DNA from: an uncultured Bacteroidales bacterium
GTDB lineage: Bacteria > Bacteroidota > Bacteroidia > Bacteroidales > UBA11471
Assembly: GCA_947625885.1 (NCBI GenBank)
Contig: CANQQA010000012.1
Span: 1 to 64,000 of the forward strand
Direction: 5' to 3'
DNA: 64,000 bases
Both the position numbers and the translations under genes were made by a program. The notes beneath the pieces were generated by a model. The model saw nothing but the letters and a program-made list of their open reading frames with translations, did no database searches and was not told the DNA's origin. How positions within the stretch are numbered: position 1 is the stretch's first letter; each line of letters begins with the position of its first letter. Positions 35,283-43,975 of the stretch are shown here, one piece after another.

Positions 35283-36334
35283 TACAGAATACCTCCTACA
35301 TTTTCTTCCGACGGGGTAAGCACACGCACTTTCTCACCTTCGTGCAAGGCATCGACGCCGGCTTTCACCACCGACTCGCCGCCGGCAAGTCCCGACGTTA
35401 TCACGGCATTGCCCGCCGCATCGACACCTTCGACGAGCACCGGCGTTTTATACACGACGGAATCGGCGCCGAGCACCCACACGTAACTGTCGGCATTTTC
35501 ATGGAAAATCGCGTGCAGTGGCAGGGTGTACACCGAACCGGCACCCTTGCCGGCGATGTGCACGAGCACTTCGACATTCATGCCCGACGACAGGCGGGTG
35601 TCTTTGCGCGAAAGCAGCAGGCGCATCTTATAGAGCTGCGTGCCGTCGGCTTTCGGCGTAATGCCGATTAAGGCAAGCGGTATGTTCTCGCTGCCCGTAA
35701 CGGTCGAGCGGCAGAAAAATCCGACGAAGTCGTCGCGGCGGTTGTAAAGGGCTGCCGGCAGGTCGATGCTCACCTCCATCTGCGACATATCCAACAGTGC
35801 TATCAGCGGCGTGCCGGCATCGACCATTTCCGACTCCTCGAAATTCACGCTCTGCACATAACCGTCGGCAGGCGCATAGAGGCGCGTATAGTCCAACTTG
35901 TTCCGATTGACCTGCAACTGCACTTGCAACTGCTGCAAACCGGCAACAGCTTTTTCGTAGTCGTTGCCCGATATGTTTTTGTTTTCATAAAGCGTTTTCA
36001 TACGGGCGACCTCGTTCCGCAACTGGTCGTACTGTATCTGCGCCGCCTCCACGCCCAACTTGTAATCGCTGTCGTCGAGCCGCGCCAAGAGCTGTCCGGC
36101 TTGCACGTAATCGCCCTCTTTCACACCGATGCTGTCTATCTGTCCGGGCGTCTTGAATCCCAAACTGATAGTCCGCGCCTCCTGCACGACACCGGAAAAA
36201 ACTTTCATCTCTTCGGTGCCGACACTTACCGGCTCGACCGTCAATACCGTGCGCAGCTGCTCTGTCCGCCGACCGTTGCTGCAACTGCAAAGCAAACACA
36301 AGGCGATAGGAATCGCCGTCATTACCTTTTTCAT
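35282..36334 (-). CDS. RND efflux periplasmic adaptor lipoprotein
   Basis: 350 residues. A lipoprotein signal (IPIALCLLCSCS) is followed by the lipoyl-like half-motifs GFKTPGQIDSIGVKEGDYV and YAPADGYVQSVNFEESEMV on either side of a helical hairpin (AQIQYDQLRNEVARMKTLYE). A beta-barrel and membrane-proximal domain follow (RLSSGMNVEVLVHIAG, GLAGGESVVKAGVDALHEGE). It bridges pump and outer-membrane factor. It is the first gene of a three-gene operon. Confidence 0.93.
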   Translation of the reverse strand: MKKVMTAIPIALCLLCSCSNGRRTEQLRTVLTVEPVSVGTEEMKVFSGVVQEARTISLGFKTPGQIDSIGVKEGDYVQAGQLLARLDDSDYKLGVEAAQIQYDQLRNEVARMKTLYENKNISGNDYEKAVAGLQQLQVQLQVNRNKLDYTRLYAPADGYVQSVNFEESEMVDAGTPLIALLDMSQMEVSIDLPAALYNRRDDFVGFFCRSTVTGSENIPLALIGITPKADGTQLYKMRLLLSRKDTRLSSGMNVEVLVHIAGKGAGSVYTLPLHAIFHENADSYVWVLGADSVVYKTPVLVEGVDAAGNAVITSGLAGGESVVKAGVDALHEGEKVRVLTPSEENVGGIL

Positions 36335-36359
36335 TACTTGTCAAAGATTTATTCGGACG

Positions 36360-36390
36360 CAAAATTATTGCATCATCGTTCTACATGAAA
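36360..36390 (-). promoter_or_regulatory. Promoter of second efflux operon
   Basis: Minus-strand TAATTTTG (36360-36367) with TTTC (36387-36390) 19 bases upstream. The leader is about 22 bases. No operator for a nearby regulator gene is evident. Confidence 0.65.
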
Positions 36391-36434
36391 AGATAAAAAC
36401 CCGAAAATTTGTACGTTTTTCCGTTTTTTATATC

Positions 36435-38639
36435 CTAATCGGCATAACTGTGAAGTCCTCCGAGAAAATAATTGACTCCGAAATAAGTCATCAGCACGGT
36501 GATGAACGCCGCCGCCAGAAAGGCATGAAAAAAACGCGGGCGTCGAAATGGAGGCAAGAGCCTGTCGTGCAGCGGAAAAGCATAGACCAACAAGGTGATA
36601 AGCGCCCACACCTCTTTGGGGTCCCAGCTCCAATACGTCCCCCAAGAAACATTCGCCCATACCGCCCCGATGAATATGCCCGCCGTCAGCAGGAACAATG
36701 CCGGATAGAGCAGGAAACGCCCCAGCAGGGTTTGCTGCCGCACCATCGCCGACGCCGGCGGAAGGCAGAGCGCGACCGCACTGTTGAGAGAGAGTACCGA
36801 AAGCAGCGCATACGCCGCCATGATGCAGCTTACATGAATGCTCAACAGCGGCGACGAAAGCACCGGCATCAACGGGGTGATTTGCGGGTCCATCTGCCGG
36901 ATATGGCAGACGAGCAGGGCGAAGCCCGACAAAAGAAAACCGAACGGCAACACCCACTGCATACGCCGTCGCAACAAGAGGGTAAACAACATGACGAACC
37001 ACGCCAGCGACAGCATCGTTTCGTAGGCATTGCCCAACGGCAGCCGCCCGCCGATGCAAGTGCGCAGGGCGACGACGCCCGTCAAGACGAGAAACGTCAC
37101 CACAAAACAACCGACAAATACGGCATCGACCGCACGGCACGCACGACTGCCCCGACGGAAAAAGAGAAAATAAAAAGCAAAAGCGAGAAATCCCAGCGTC
37201 AATTTCGACATGAAAAGAAGCGAGATAAACGGCACGGCATTGTAGAGACGTTCCGCCGCCATTTCGGCGTCGGACAAAACGGTGTCGCCGCCCGTCTGCC
37301 GTTGAAAGCGTTTCAAGCCCGCTATCGCCATACGCAGGCGTGCCGTGTCTCCCTCCTGCAAGGCAGTGTACATCAACGGGAAAAGTCCCTGCACAATCCG
37401 GCGGTATTCCACTGCCACCGAATCGGAAACGGCATCGACCGGCGTGTGCCACGTCATGCGTCCGCCGTCGGAAAAAGGAAACACCGCCAGCAAAGCGCCT
37501 TGCTGCTGCATGAGTACAAGCTGCACTTTTTCGTCGGCTTCGCGCACCGCCTTGTTCCACACATCATTGCCGGCATCGGCATACGCCTTGCGGAGATAGG
37601 GTTCCAAGCGATACTGTTTATCGGCATCGAAAAAGTCGACGAAAGAAGCATACTTTCCGACTCCTAAAAACTTCTGCATGGCACGGCTCTTGACACGTAT
37701 CATGGGTTCGTACTGCCACTCCTGCGGATAGAAAAGCCAACCGGCAAACACCTGTTCGGCGGTCATTCCCCGATACGAATCATCACCGACAAGTTTGCGC
37801 GTGAAGTCGATAGCAAGCGTCTGCAAGGGAGCCACGCGGTCGCCGAACAGCACCTGCACCTGCCCGAGCTCCGCCGCATCGGCACGAGAAAGCGAGGAGG
37901 GCGCGGCGGCGACATTCGCAGCCGGCAAGAGCAAAAGCAGCACCGCCGCAGGTCGGGAAATGCGCCGCGCCAGACGACGGCAGCGACCGTGCGGGTCGAG
38001 CAGCAAAGCGGCAAAGGCGAAAAACAACAAGGCATATCCCGCATAGGTTACGGGAATACCGAATACATCGCGATTGAGCGACAGCCAGCTGCCCTGTTCG
38101 TCGTCGTCGAACGACGACTGGTAAAAGCGCCACCCGCCGCACACGGCGATATTGTTCATCGACACCTGCGCCGGAAGCACCTCGCCCGAAGGCAGCGAAA
38201 TCGTTATCGCCGATACAAAGTCGGACGGCGCATTCGTCCCGCGATAATACCGTATGTCGAAACGTTGCAACGTTACGCTGAAAGGCAGATGCGCCGTCGT
38301 GCGCGCATCGGTAAGATAGGTATCGACGGGTACGCCGGTTTTCAGATGCAGCACGCCCCGCTCGGCAGTAAGCCGCGTGAGCAGCGCTCCCGCCAGAATA
38401 ACAACAAACGCCAGATGCAGCAGCACGACCGCCGGACGTATGCACCTCCGCCGATGGCAAAGCAGCCACACCCCCGACACGGCAAGCATCGTCCACAACA
38501 AGGCAAACCACATCGTGCCGTAAACGGTATTATTCACCCAATCGGTTCCCCTGTATTTTTCAAAAAAAGTGGCTGCCGACAACACGAGCAAAAGCACCGC
38601 CGTCGAAACCAAGAGTATTCGCCGCATGACCTTTTCCAT
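36435..38639 (-). CDS. Cytochrome c assembly protein, ResB-CcsA (System II) fusion
   Basis: 734 residues. The N-terminal half has ResB/CcsB-like helices and a periplasmic domain ([36 protein letters not shown], split here by function). The C-terminal half is CcsA-like, with the tryptophan-rich heme-handling motif [16 protein letters not shown] (from residue 666) and flanking conserved His ([14 protein letters not shown]). System II exports heme and attaches it to CXXCH cytochromes. No nrfHA genes lie beside it. The nearest c-type heme proteins in the window are the di-heme and mono-heme lipoproteins at 42-45.4 kb, plausible clients. A second ATG at 38627 is possible. Confidence 0.9.
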   Translation of the reverse strand: MEKVMRRILLVSTAVLLLVLSAATFFEKYRGTDWVNNTVYGTMWFALLWTMLAVSGVWLLCHRRRCIRPAVVLLHLAFVVILAGALLTRLTAERGVLHLKTGVPVDTYLTDARTTAHLPFSVTLQRFDIRYYRGTNAPSDFVSAITISLPSGEVLPAQVSMNNIAVCGGWRFYQSSFDDDEQGSWLSLNRDVFGIPVTYAGYALLFFAFAALLLDPHGRCRRLARRISRPAAVLLLLLPAANVAAAPSSLSRADAAELGQVQVLFGDRVAPLQTLAIDFTRKLVGDDSYRGMTAEQVFAGWLFYPQEWQYEPMIRVKSRAMQKFLGVGKYASFVDFFDADKQYRLEPYLRKAYADAGNDVWNKAVREADEKVQLVLMQQQGALLAVFPFSDGGRMTWHTPVDAVSDSVAVEYRRIVQGLFPLMYTALQEGDTARLRMAIAGLKRFQRQTGGDTVLSDAEMAAERLYNAVPFISLLFMSKLTLGFLAFAFYFLFFRRGSRACRAVDAVFVGCFVVTFLVLTGVVALRTCIGGRLPLGNAYETMLSLAWFVMLFTLLLRRRMQWVLPFGFLLSGFALLVCHIRQMDPQITPLMPVLSSPLLSIHVSCIMAAYALLSVLSLNSAVALCLPPASAMVRQQTLLGRFLLYPALFLLTAGIFIGAVWANVSWGTYWSWDPKEVWALITLLVYAFPLHDRLLPPFRRPRFFHAFLAAAFITVLMTYFGVNYFLGGLHSYAD

Positions 38640-38764
38640 GATATCTCACTTATTCATAACACTTTACGATACAATATTTTGCATACGAAGAAATCGGACG
38701 GAAAATTTTTCGTGCAAAGGCAAAATTTTTTCGTTTCCGATACCTGTATTCTGATTTTGTTTCT

Positions 38765-38772
38765 TATCTTTA
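38765..38772 (+). promoter_or_regulatory. -7-like box of oadA
   Basis: TATCTTTA, one mismatch from TAnnTTTG, about 25-30 bases before the ATG. No -33 box with proper spacing is seen. Confidence 0.4.
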
Positions 38773-38780
38773 CCCGATAC

Positions 38781-38800
38781 AAACCTAACCAAACCTAACC
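38781..38800. repeat. Exact 10-bp direct repeat in oadA leader
   Basis: aaacctaacc occurs twice in tandem immediately before the ATG. It is purine/pyrimidine-simple and could influence ribosome loading; no known factor recognises it. Confidence 0.7.
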
Positions 38801-38801
38801 T

Positions 38802-40655
38802 ATGAAAACGTTGAAAATTCGCGACCTGACTATGCGCGACGGGCAGCAATCGTCGTTTGCGACCCGCATGACCCAAGCACAAATAGACCGCTGCCTTCCT
38901 TTCTACAAGGAAGCGAACTTTTACGCACTGGAAGTGTGGGGCGGAGCTGTGCCCGACTCGACCATGCGCTACCTGAACGAGAATCCGTGGACGCGCCTCG
39001 AAACTATCTACCGAGCCGTCGGCAGCGTATCGAAACTCACCGCCCTCTCGCGCGGAAGAAATCTTTTCGGCTACGCGCCCTACACCGATGAAATCATCGA
39101 GGGATTCTGCCGCAACGCCATCGAAAGCGGCGTGGGCATCATGCGCATCTTCGACTGCCTGAACGATATGGAGAATGTGAAATCGACCATCAAGTATGTG
39201 AAGAAATACGGAGGCATCGCCGACTGCGCCGTCTGCTACACGGTCGATCCCAAATATCCAGAAATAGGATTCTGGGACAAACTGCGCGGAAAAAAGAATC
39301 CGGCACCCGTGTTCACCGACGAATATTTCGTGGAAAAAGCGCAACAGCTCGCCGCTCTCGGCGCCGATATGATTTCCATAAAAGATATGTCGGGACTCAT
39401 TCCGCCGCACCGCGTAAGTTCGCTTATACGGAAATTGAAACAGACCATATCCCTTCCTATCGACTTCCACACCCACTGTACGCCGGGCTACGGACTGGCA
39501 TCGGTGTATGCCGCGATAGCCGCCGGCGCCGACATCATAGATACCAACTGCTGGTGGTTCGGCGGCGGCACGGGCGCACCGGCTTTGGAACTCGTCTATA
39601 TCTTCTGTCGGAAACTCGGCATCGAGCTTGGGGTGAACATGAATGCCGTTTCCAAAATCAACGAACAACTCCGCACGATTCGCACGGAACTCAACCTGTC
39701 GGTCTTCGGCGAAGAAAAGGCGTCGCCAAAAGCATTCGACCCCATGACCGAAAAAGTGCCCGACGAAGTGGACAAACTGCTCGACCGCGCCATAACCGCC
39801 GTTCAAAACGACGACTTCGACACGCTGCTCTATGCCGCCCAAGCCATCGAGGCGTACTTCGGATTCCCCGCGCCCAACCGGCTCGTACAGGAAGCGGAAA
39901 TTCCGGGCGGTATGTACTCGAACATGGTTGCCCAACTCAAACAGCTGAAAGCCGAAGAAATTTTGCCGCGCGCCATGGAGCTGATACCGAGCGTGCGCCT
40001 CTCTGCCGGTCTGCCGCCGCTGGTAACGCCGACGTCGCAAATCGTCGGCGCGCAAGCCGTGAGCTGCGCGCTCGATGAAAAAGCGGGACGCCCGATGTAC
40101 ACCACCAAAAGCTCGCAATTCGTCAGTCTGGTAAAAGGGGAATACGGGCATACGCCGGTGGAAGTCTCGCCGGATTTCCGATTCAAAATCTGCGGCGTGC
40201 GGGAAGAAACGCCCTACGACACCTCCCACTACCAAATGCAGCCTAACCCCGAACTCGAACAGGCAGGCGGCGCCAGACTTGCCGCCGACGAGAAGGAAGT
40301 TTTGCTGCTCGAACTTTTCCCTGCGGTCGCCACGACTTTCCTCGCCAATCAGAAAACAGCCGCCTATCATGCCGAAAAGAAAGCGGAGGAAGCTGCGGCA
40401 GCCGAAGCCGCCCCGAAGAAAGAGCAGCTGCCGATTATCGGCACCACCGTCAATGCGCCACTGCCGGGCCGCGTGCTGGCTGTACGGGTAAAGGCGGGAG
40501 ACAAAGTGGAAGCGCGCCAAGAGGTCATCGTTCTCGAAGCGATGAAAATGGAAAATTCCATTTCCGCCGAATGTTCGGGCACGATACGACAAGTTTTCGT
40601 GGAAGCGGGCGAATCCGTTCTCGCCGACGTTCCCCTTGTGGAAATCGTACCGTAA
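38802..40655 (+). CDS. oadA: Biotin-dependent oxaloacetate decarboxylase alpha / pyruvate carboxylase subunit B
   Basis: 617 residues. The N-terminal carboxyltransferase TIM barrel opens with LTMRDGQQSSFATRM and has the metal-binding DFHTHCTPGYGLASVY segment and IKDMSGLIPP. A helical linker leads to a flexible Ala/Glu/Lys-rich hinge (AEKKAEEAAAAEAAPKK) and a C-terminal biotinyl domain with EAMKMEN; Lys582 is the predicted biotin site. It transfers carboxyl between biotin and pyruvate/oxaloacetate. Either a Na+-pump decarboxylase alpha chain or a two-subunit pyruvate carboxylase is possible, since no OadB/G or biotin carboxylase gene is adjacent. BirA at 54.4 kb would attach the biotin. Confidence 0.9.
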   Translation: MKTLKIRDLTMRDGQQSSFATRMTQAQIDRCLPFYKEANFYALEVWGGAVPDSTMRYLNENPWTRLETIYRAVGSVSKLTALSRGRNLFGYAPYTDEIIEGFCRNAIESGVGIMRIFDCLNDMENVKSTIKYVKKYGGIADCAVCYTVDPKYPEIGFWDKLRGKKNPAPVFTDEYFVEKAQQLAALGADMISIKDMSGLIPPHRVSSLIRKLKQTISLPIDFHTHCTPGYGLASVYAAIAAGADIIDTNCWWFGGGTGAPALELVYIFCRKLGIELGVNMNAVSKINEQLRTIRTELNLSVFGEEKASPKAFDPMTEKVPDEVDKLLDRAITAVQNDDFDTLLYAAQAIEAYFGFPAPNRLVQEAEIPGGMYSNMVAQLKQLKAEEILPRAMELIPSVRLSAGLPPLVTPTSQIVGAQAVSCALDEKAGRPMYTTKSSQFVSLVKGEYGHTPVEVSPDFRFKICGVREETPYDTSHYQMQPNPELEQAGGARLAADEKEVLLLELFPAVATTFLANQKTAAYHAEKKAEEAAAAEAAPKKEQLPIIGTTVNAPLPGRVLAVRVKAGDKVEARQEVIVLEAMKMENSISAECSGTIRQVFVEAGESVLADVPLVEIVP

Positions 40656-40674
40656 AACCCTGTTCATATCCAAG

Positions 40675-40719
40675 AAAGGGGGCGTTTTTCCTATCAAGGG
40701 GAAACGCCCTTTGTTTTTA
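40675..40719 (+). terminator. Terminator after oadA
   Basis: Stem AAAGGG..CGTTT/AAACGCCCTTT with a two-base bulge and a loop rich in T and A, followed by TTTGTTTTTAT. It separates oadA from the convergent six-gene operon, whose last stop is at 40729. Confidence 0.75.
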
Positions 40720-40728
40720 TTTCATTTT

Positions 40729-41994
40729 TCAAAACTCCCGATATTCGGGATTGGACTCCCGTTTGAGTGCGATGCACTCCATCTCGATAAGCCACGCGGG
40801 ACGGCACACGGGCGCAAGCACAAAGAGTTTCGGCGTGTGCGGAAAACGACGTTCGTAAAGAGCCTGCACGGTCGCATAGTCGGCGCCGTCGCGCAGGTAT
40901 ATCAACATCTGCGCCACATCGTCGAAAGCAGCGCCGCCCTCTTCGAGAAGTTTTTCCACATTCTCCCACATACGGCGGGTCTGGGCTTCGACGTCGCCGG
41001 AATAGAGCACCTTGCCTTTGTTGTCGATGCTTGCCGTGCCGCTGATGTAGAGGTGGCTGCGGTCGCCATATGCGACCCGCGTGCCCCGCTCGAAAGTTAC
41101 ACCGTATTCATACGTAGGATTGAGATGCGTCGGCGCATAAAGGTATTGCTGCTGCGCCGCTCCCAATCCCTTCACGGCATAGGCGTCGAGATGCACCGAC
41201 GTGCGGGCGTCGGCGCTTTTTCCCTCGATGCCGGTACTGGCGATGTAGTGCGTTTTCTCGGTAAGCCCCTGCCCTGCAAAATTGGCTTTGCGGGCTTTGA
41301 CCACCCCGATGTAATTCACATCTACGTTCTGCACGAGAAACCACGTGCGGACGCAGTTGCCTGCCAGCGTGCAACCGAGGTTGCGCAGGCGCTCCTCGTA
41401 GCCGTTGAGCAGATACATGGTCTGGTAGGAGGAATCGCCTTCGCGGCACTCCAACCCGCCCGTCCAGTAGTGGGTGTAACCGTTGTGCCGCACGACGGTG
41501 TCGAGCTCGGAATATTCGGTCGTGCGAAGGGTTTCGCCCAAAGCGGGGTTGTCTTTCAGCTCCGATTGTTTTTCCTGCCAAAGCTGCCGGTCGGGACGCA
41601 GGGCATAGCGTTCGTTGCACACGTCGGCGCCCTTCACGGCATAAAGCCATAACGAGAGCTTGCTGCCGTCGAGCGGGGGCTGTCCGACATAGGCAGCCGT
41701 GCTGCGCAGCGGCTCCGGCAGCGATTCTTCGGCGGCTCTCACCGCCTCGCACTGATTGGTTACATCGCTGAGAAAATAGCGTTTGAATACCGGTCGTACA
41801 CCCCGCAGCCGCTCGCCGGCGAACATCTCGCGCAAGGCGGCGAACAGCATCGCTGCCTGTTCGGCAAAAGAGGCATCTTTGTCGATGATATGCAGCAGGG
41901 CATGGTATTCGCCCACTTTCCCCGACGGGGCAAAGCAGCTCAATTCCACCGTTACTTTTTCGTCGTTCAGATTCAATGTCGTATATTCGTTCAT
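40729..41994 (-). CDS. Two-domain protein with C-terminal Rid/YjgF fold
   Basis: 421 residues without a signal peptide. The C-terminal 130 residues are Rid/YjgF-like (GTASIDNKGKVLYSGDVEAQ, LLEEGGAAFDDVAQMLIYLRD, VLAPVCRPAWLIEMECIAL). The N-terminal 280 residues include YFLSDVTNQCEAVRAAEE and an NVDVNYIGVVKARKANF segment, resembling two-domain Rid relatives such as chorismatase-like enzymes. The substrate is unknown. Rid proteins commonly deaminate reactive enamines/imines or handle related small molecules. As the only cytoplasmic product at the end of an envelope iron/heme-type operon (15 bases after the previous gene), it may process a metabolite linked to the system. Confidence 0.75.
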   Translation of the reverse strand: MNEYTTLNLNDEKVTVELSCFAPSGKVGEYHALLHIIDKDASFAEQAAMLFAALREMFAGERLRGVRPVFKRYFLSDVTNQCEAVRAAEESLPEPLRSTAAYVGQPPLDGSKLSLWLYAVKGADVCNERYALRPDRQLWQEKQSELKDNPALGETLRTTEYSELDTVVRHNGYTHYWTGGLECREGDSSYQTMYLLNGYEERLRNLGCTLAGNCVRTWFLVQNVDVNYIGVVKARKANFAGQGLTEKTHYIASTGIEGKSADARTSVHLDAYAVKGLGAAQQQYLYAPTHLNPTYEYGVTFERGTRVAYGDRSHLYISGTASIDNKGKVLYSGDVEAQTRRMWENVEKLLEEGGAAFDDVAQMLIYLRDGADYATVQALYERRFPHTPKLFVLAPVCRPAWLIEMECIALKRESNPEYREF

Positions 41995-42009
41995 ACTTTT
42001 TCTTTTTTA

Positions 42010-42723
42010 TCATTTACCGGCGCCAGCGGCAATCCAGTCGTCGAGCAGAGCAAGCAGGTCGGGAAACTGCACCATATCCACATGGTCCATGCGCCAGTTT
42101 TGCGTCAAGGAAATATCGGTATTGAGCGTCGTATGCAGAAAGCTGTTCGCCACATCGAAAGGCTGTACGAGCAGCACGCCGTCGGACGATTTCGTCGAAG
42201 GCATATTCACCAATGCCTCGTAGCTGCGGCCTTCGGTCAGATGCAATCCCGCCCCCGCCATGGCGCTGCCGCCGTGGCACTGTATGCAATAAGTATCGAA
42301 TATGTTTTGCTGTATGGCGCGGAACATGGAGACGTCGAGCGTACCGACCTCCATATCCACCCGCTCGGAGGCGGCTGAGCAATCGACCGAAGCAAATGAA
42401 ACGATACGCTTGCGCAAGCGGTTGATGACGCAAAGCTCCAAGCGTTTCACCTCGCTGCCGATTCCGGTCAAGACGAGCGACACTTCGCCGTCGGGGTCGG
42501 GTGTAATTTTTCGGGAAATGACAGCATAGTCGGATTCACCGAAGCCTGCCGCCACGACGCTGTACTCCCCCGACCAACTGTCGATACCTTGCAGATTTCC
42601 CGTCAAACGCAGCGTGATTCCGTCGGGAGAAGCGGCAGCCGCGTCTTCATACACGGGTCCGTCGTCGCACGCCGGCAGCGTCGCAACCCATGCAAAAGCG
42701 CAGAGAATCAAAAACTTCTTCAT
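42010..42723 (-). CDS. Mono-heme c-type cytochrome lipoprotein
   Basis: 237 residues. A lipoprotein signal ends LPACDD. A beta-rich N-terminal domain of unknown type (residues 30-125) precedes a cytochrome-like domain with one heme-binding motif, CIQCH (146-150), in the context IFDTYCIQCHGG...GAGLHLTEG, as in short planctomycete-type cytochrome domains. WRMDHVDM near residue 210 offers Met residues as the sixth ligand. It is likely an electron carrier at the outer membrane. Spaced 15 bases from each neighbour, it is part of the six-gene operon. Confidence 0.82.
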   Translation of the reverse strand: MKKFLILCAFAWVATLPACDDGPVYEDAAAASPDGITLRLTGNLQGIDSWSGEYSVVAAGFGESDYAVISRKITPDPDGEVSLVLTGIGSEVKRLELCVINRLRKRIVSFASVDCSAASERVDMEVGTLDVSMFRAIQQNIFDTYCIQCHGGSAMAGAGLHLTEGRSYEALVNMPSTKSSDGVLLVQPFDVANSFLHTTLNTDISLTQNWRMDHVDMVQFPDLLALLDDWIAAGAGK

Positions 42724-42738
42724 ACTTCTACCTCCCCG

Positions 42739-43950
42739 TCAAAAGGTGTATTGCAGCAAGAGCGTGCCGGAGTGCATCGCCAGCCCCAAATCGTCGTTGT
42801 CGCGGTCGAGCTGGGTTTTATGCCCCGTGCGACCGATAAACTGGTACATCGCCTGCAACTTCAAATTGCACTTCGGAAAAAAATAATTCAACCCTACGGC
42901 AGGCATATTGAGGAAGCCGTCGGTGCCGGTGCTGTTGCGGTTGAAGAAATCGTATCGGGCAGCTATCTGCATGGTTTTCAATACGAAATATCCCGCTTGG
43001 GCGTATGCGCCCCAATAGTTGTACGCCTCGTCGATTTTCTGCCGGCGGGTGAACCCCACGTGCATATAGTAAAATTCGGCGCCGATGTAGAGACGGTTTT
43101 TCAGGTAGGCAAACTCTACACCGGCGCGGGCATCGTTGGTGCTTTCATTTTCGCTTTCGACATTGACCGACCCGGAAACGCCGAGCAAAATCTTATCCTC
43201 GTGCAGCATATAGGGGCTGCCCTGCGTCGAAGGCATCGTGCCTTTCGGCGTGTAGGTAAGGCGGGCGGCATAGAGCAGCGATGGAATGTGCCAGTCGTCG
43301 CTCAGCGTTTTGGAAGCGATGTTGAGCGACGAGCCGGTGCCGTTGAAAATGCCGACCTCGTAATTGAACTGCTCCTGCACCGAACCGTGAAATTCGAGGC
43401 CGATGTCGAATCCCGTAGCGATGTTGGGCGACACGGCGTTGAGCGAATACGGCATGATGACCGACGCGGTGAGCGATACGGGCAGCACGGGCAGCAGCGT
43501 TTCGCCGAGCGTCGTCATGTAAGCGTGGGCAAAAGGCGTTTTGAATTTTCCGACCCGCACGGCAAAGCTCTTTTTAATCTGCACATCGAACCAAGCCTGC
43601 TGCAATATGGCGGCACCCGAAGCGGCAGCATTGATAGAAAGATTGTACGTAAGTTTTCCGAAGGCTTTTCCGGTAAAACCCAAAACGGCGTAGGGAACGG
43701 AAAAGCCGGTATTCGCCACGTTGTCTTGATTGTAGGCCTTGTCGAGACCTTCTTCGTCGTAATAGTTTACATGGGCGCCTGCCTGTACGAGCAGATAGGG
43801 TTTGAAAACGAAATCGCCTTTTTTCGACTTCCATGTGAAACCCTCTCTCCCCGCCAGCGAAACGATACCGTTTTCGGTGTCGGCTTCGTACTGCGCCATG
43901 CCCGCCAGCGGCGACAACATCAGGAGTACGGCTAAGATTGCTTTTTTCAT
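42739..43950 (-). CDS. OprO/OprP-like porin
   Basis: 403 residues with a signal peptide (AILAVLLMLSPLAGMAQ). The rest is alternating strands and turns of an outer-membrane barrel (FKPYLLVQAGAHVNYYDEEG, AWFDVQIKKSFAVRVGKFK) ending LLLQYTF with a terminal Phe. VGKFKTPFAHAYM matches the family's conserved strand. It would provide a diffusion or selective channel for ions or small organic anions. It sits between the di-heme and mono-heme lipoprotein genes. Confidence 0.85.
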   Translation of the reverse strand: MKKAILAVLLMLSPLAGMAQYEADTENGIVSLAGREGFTWKSKKGDFVFKPYLLVQAGAHVNYYDEEGLDKAYNQDNVANTGFSVPYAVLGFTGKAFGKLTYNLSINAAASGAAILQQAWFDVQIKKSFAVRVGKFKTPFAHAYMTTLGETLLPVLPVSLTASVIMPYSLNAVSPNIATGFDIGLEFHGSVQEQFNYEVGIFNGTGSSLNIASKTLSDDWHIPSLLYAARLTYTPKGTMPSTQGSPYMLHEDKILLGVSGSVNVESENESTNDARAGVEFAYLKNRLYIGAEFYYMHVGFTRRQKIDEAYNYWGAYAQAGYFVLKTMQIAARYDFFNRNSTGTDGFLNMPAVGLNYFFPKCNLKLQAMYQFIGRTGHKTQLDRDNDDLGLAMHSGTLLLQYTF

Positions 43951-43975
43951 AATTTGAAGTTGTAGTGTGTGATGA

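Noticed and set aside
32130-35486. 1118-aa plus-strand ORF opposite the RND pump
   Set aside because: His/Asp-rich antisense translation of a canonical RND gene; no domain, start context or promoter.
38664-40697. 677-aa minus-strand ORF opposite oadA
   Set aside because: Antisense of a biotin-dependent enzyme with intact active-site and biotin motifs.
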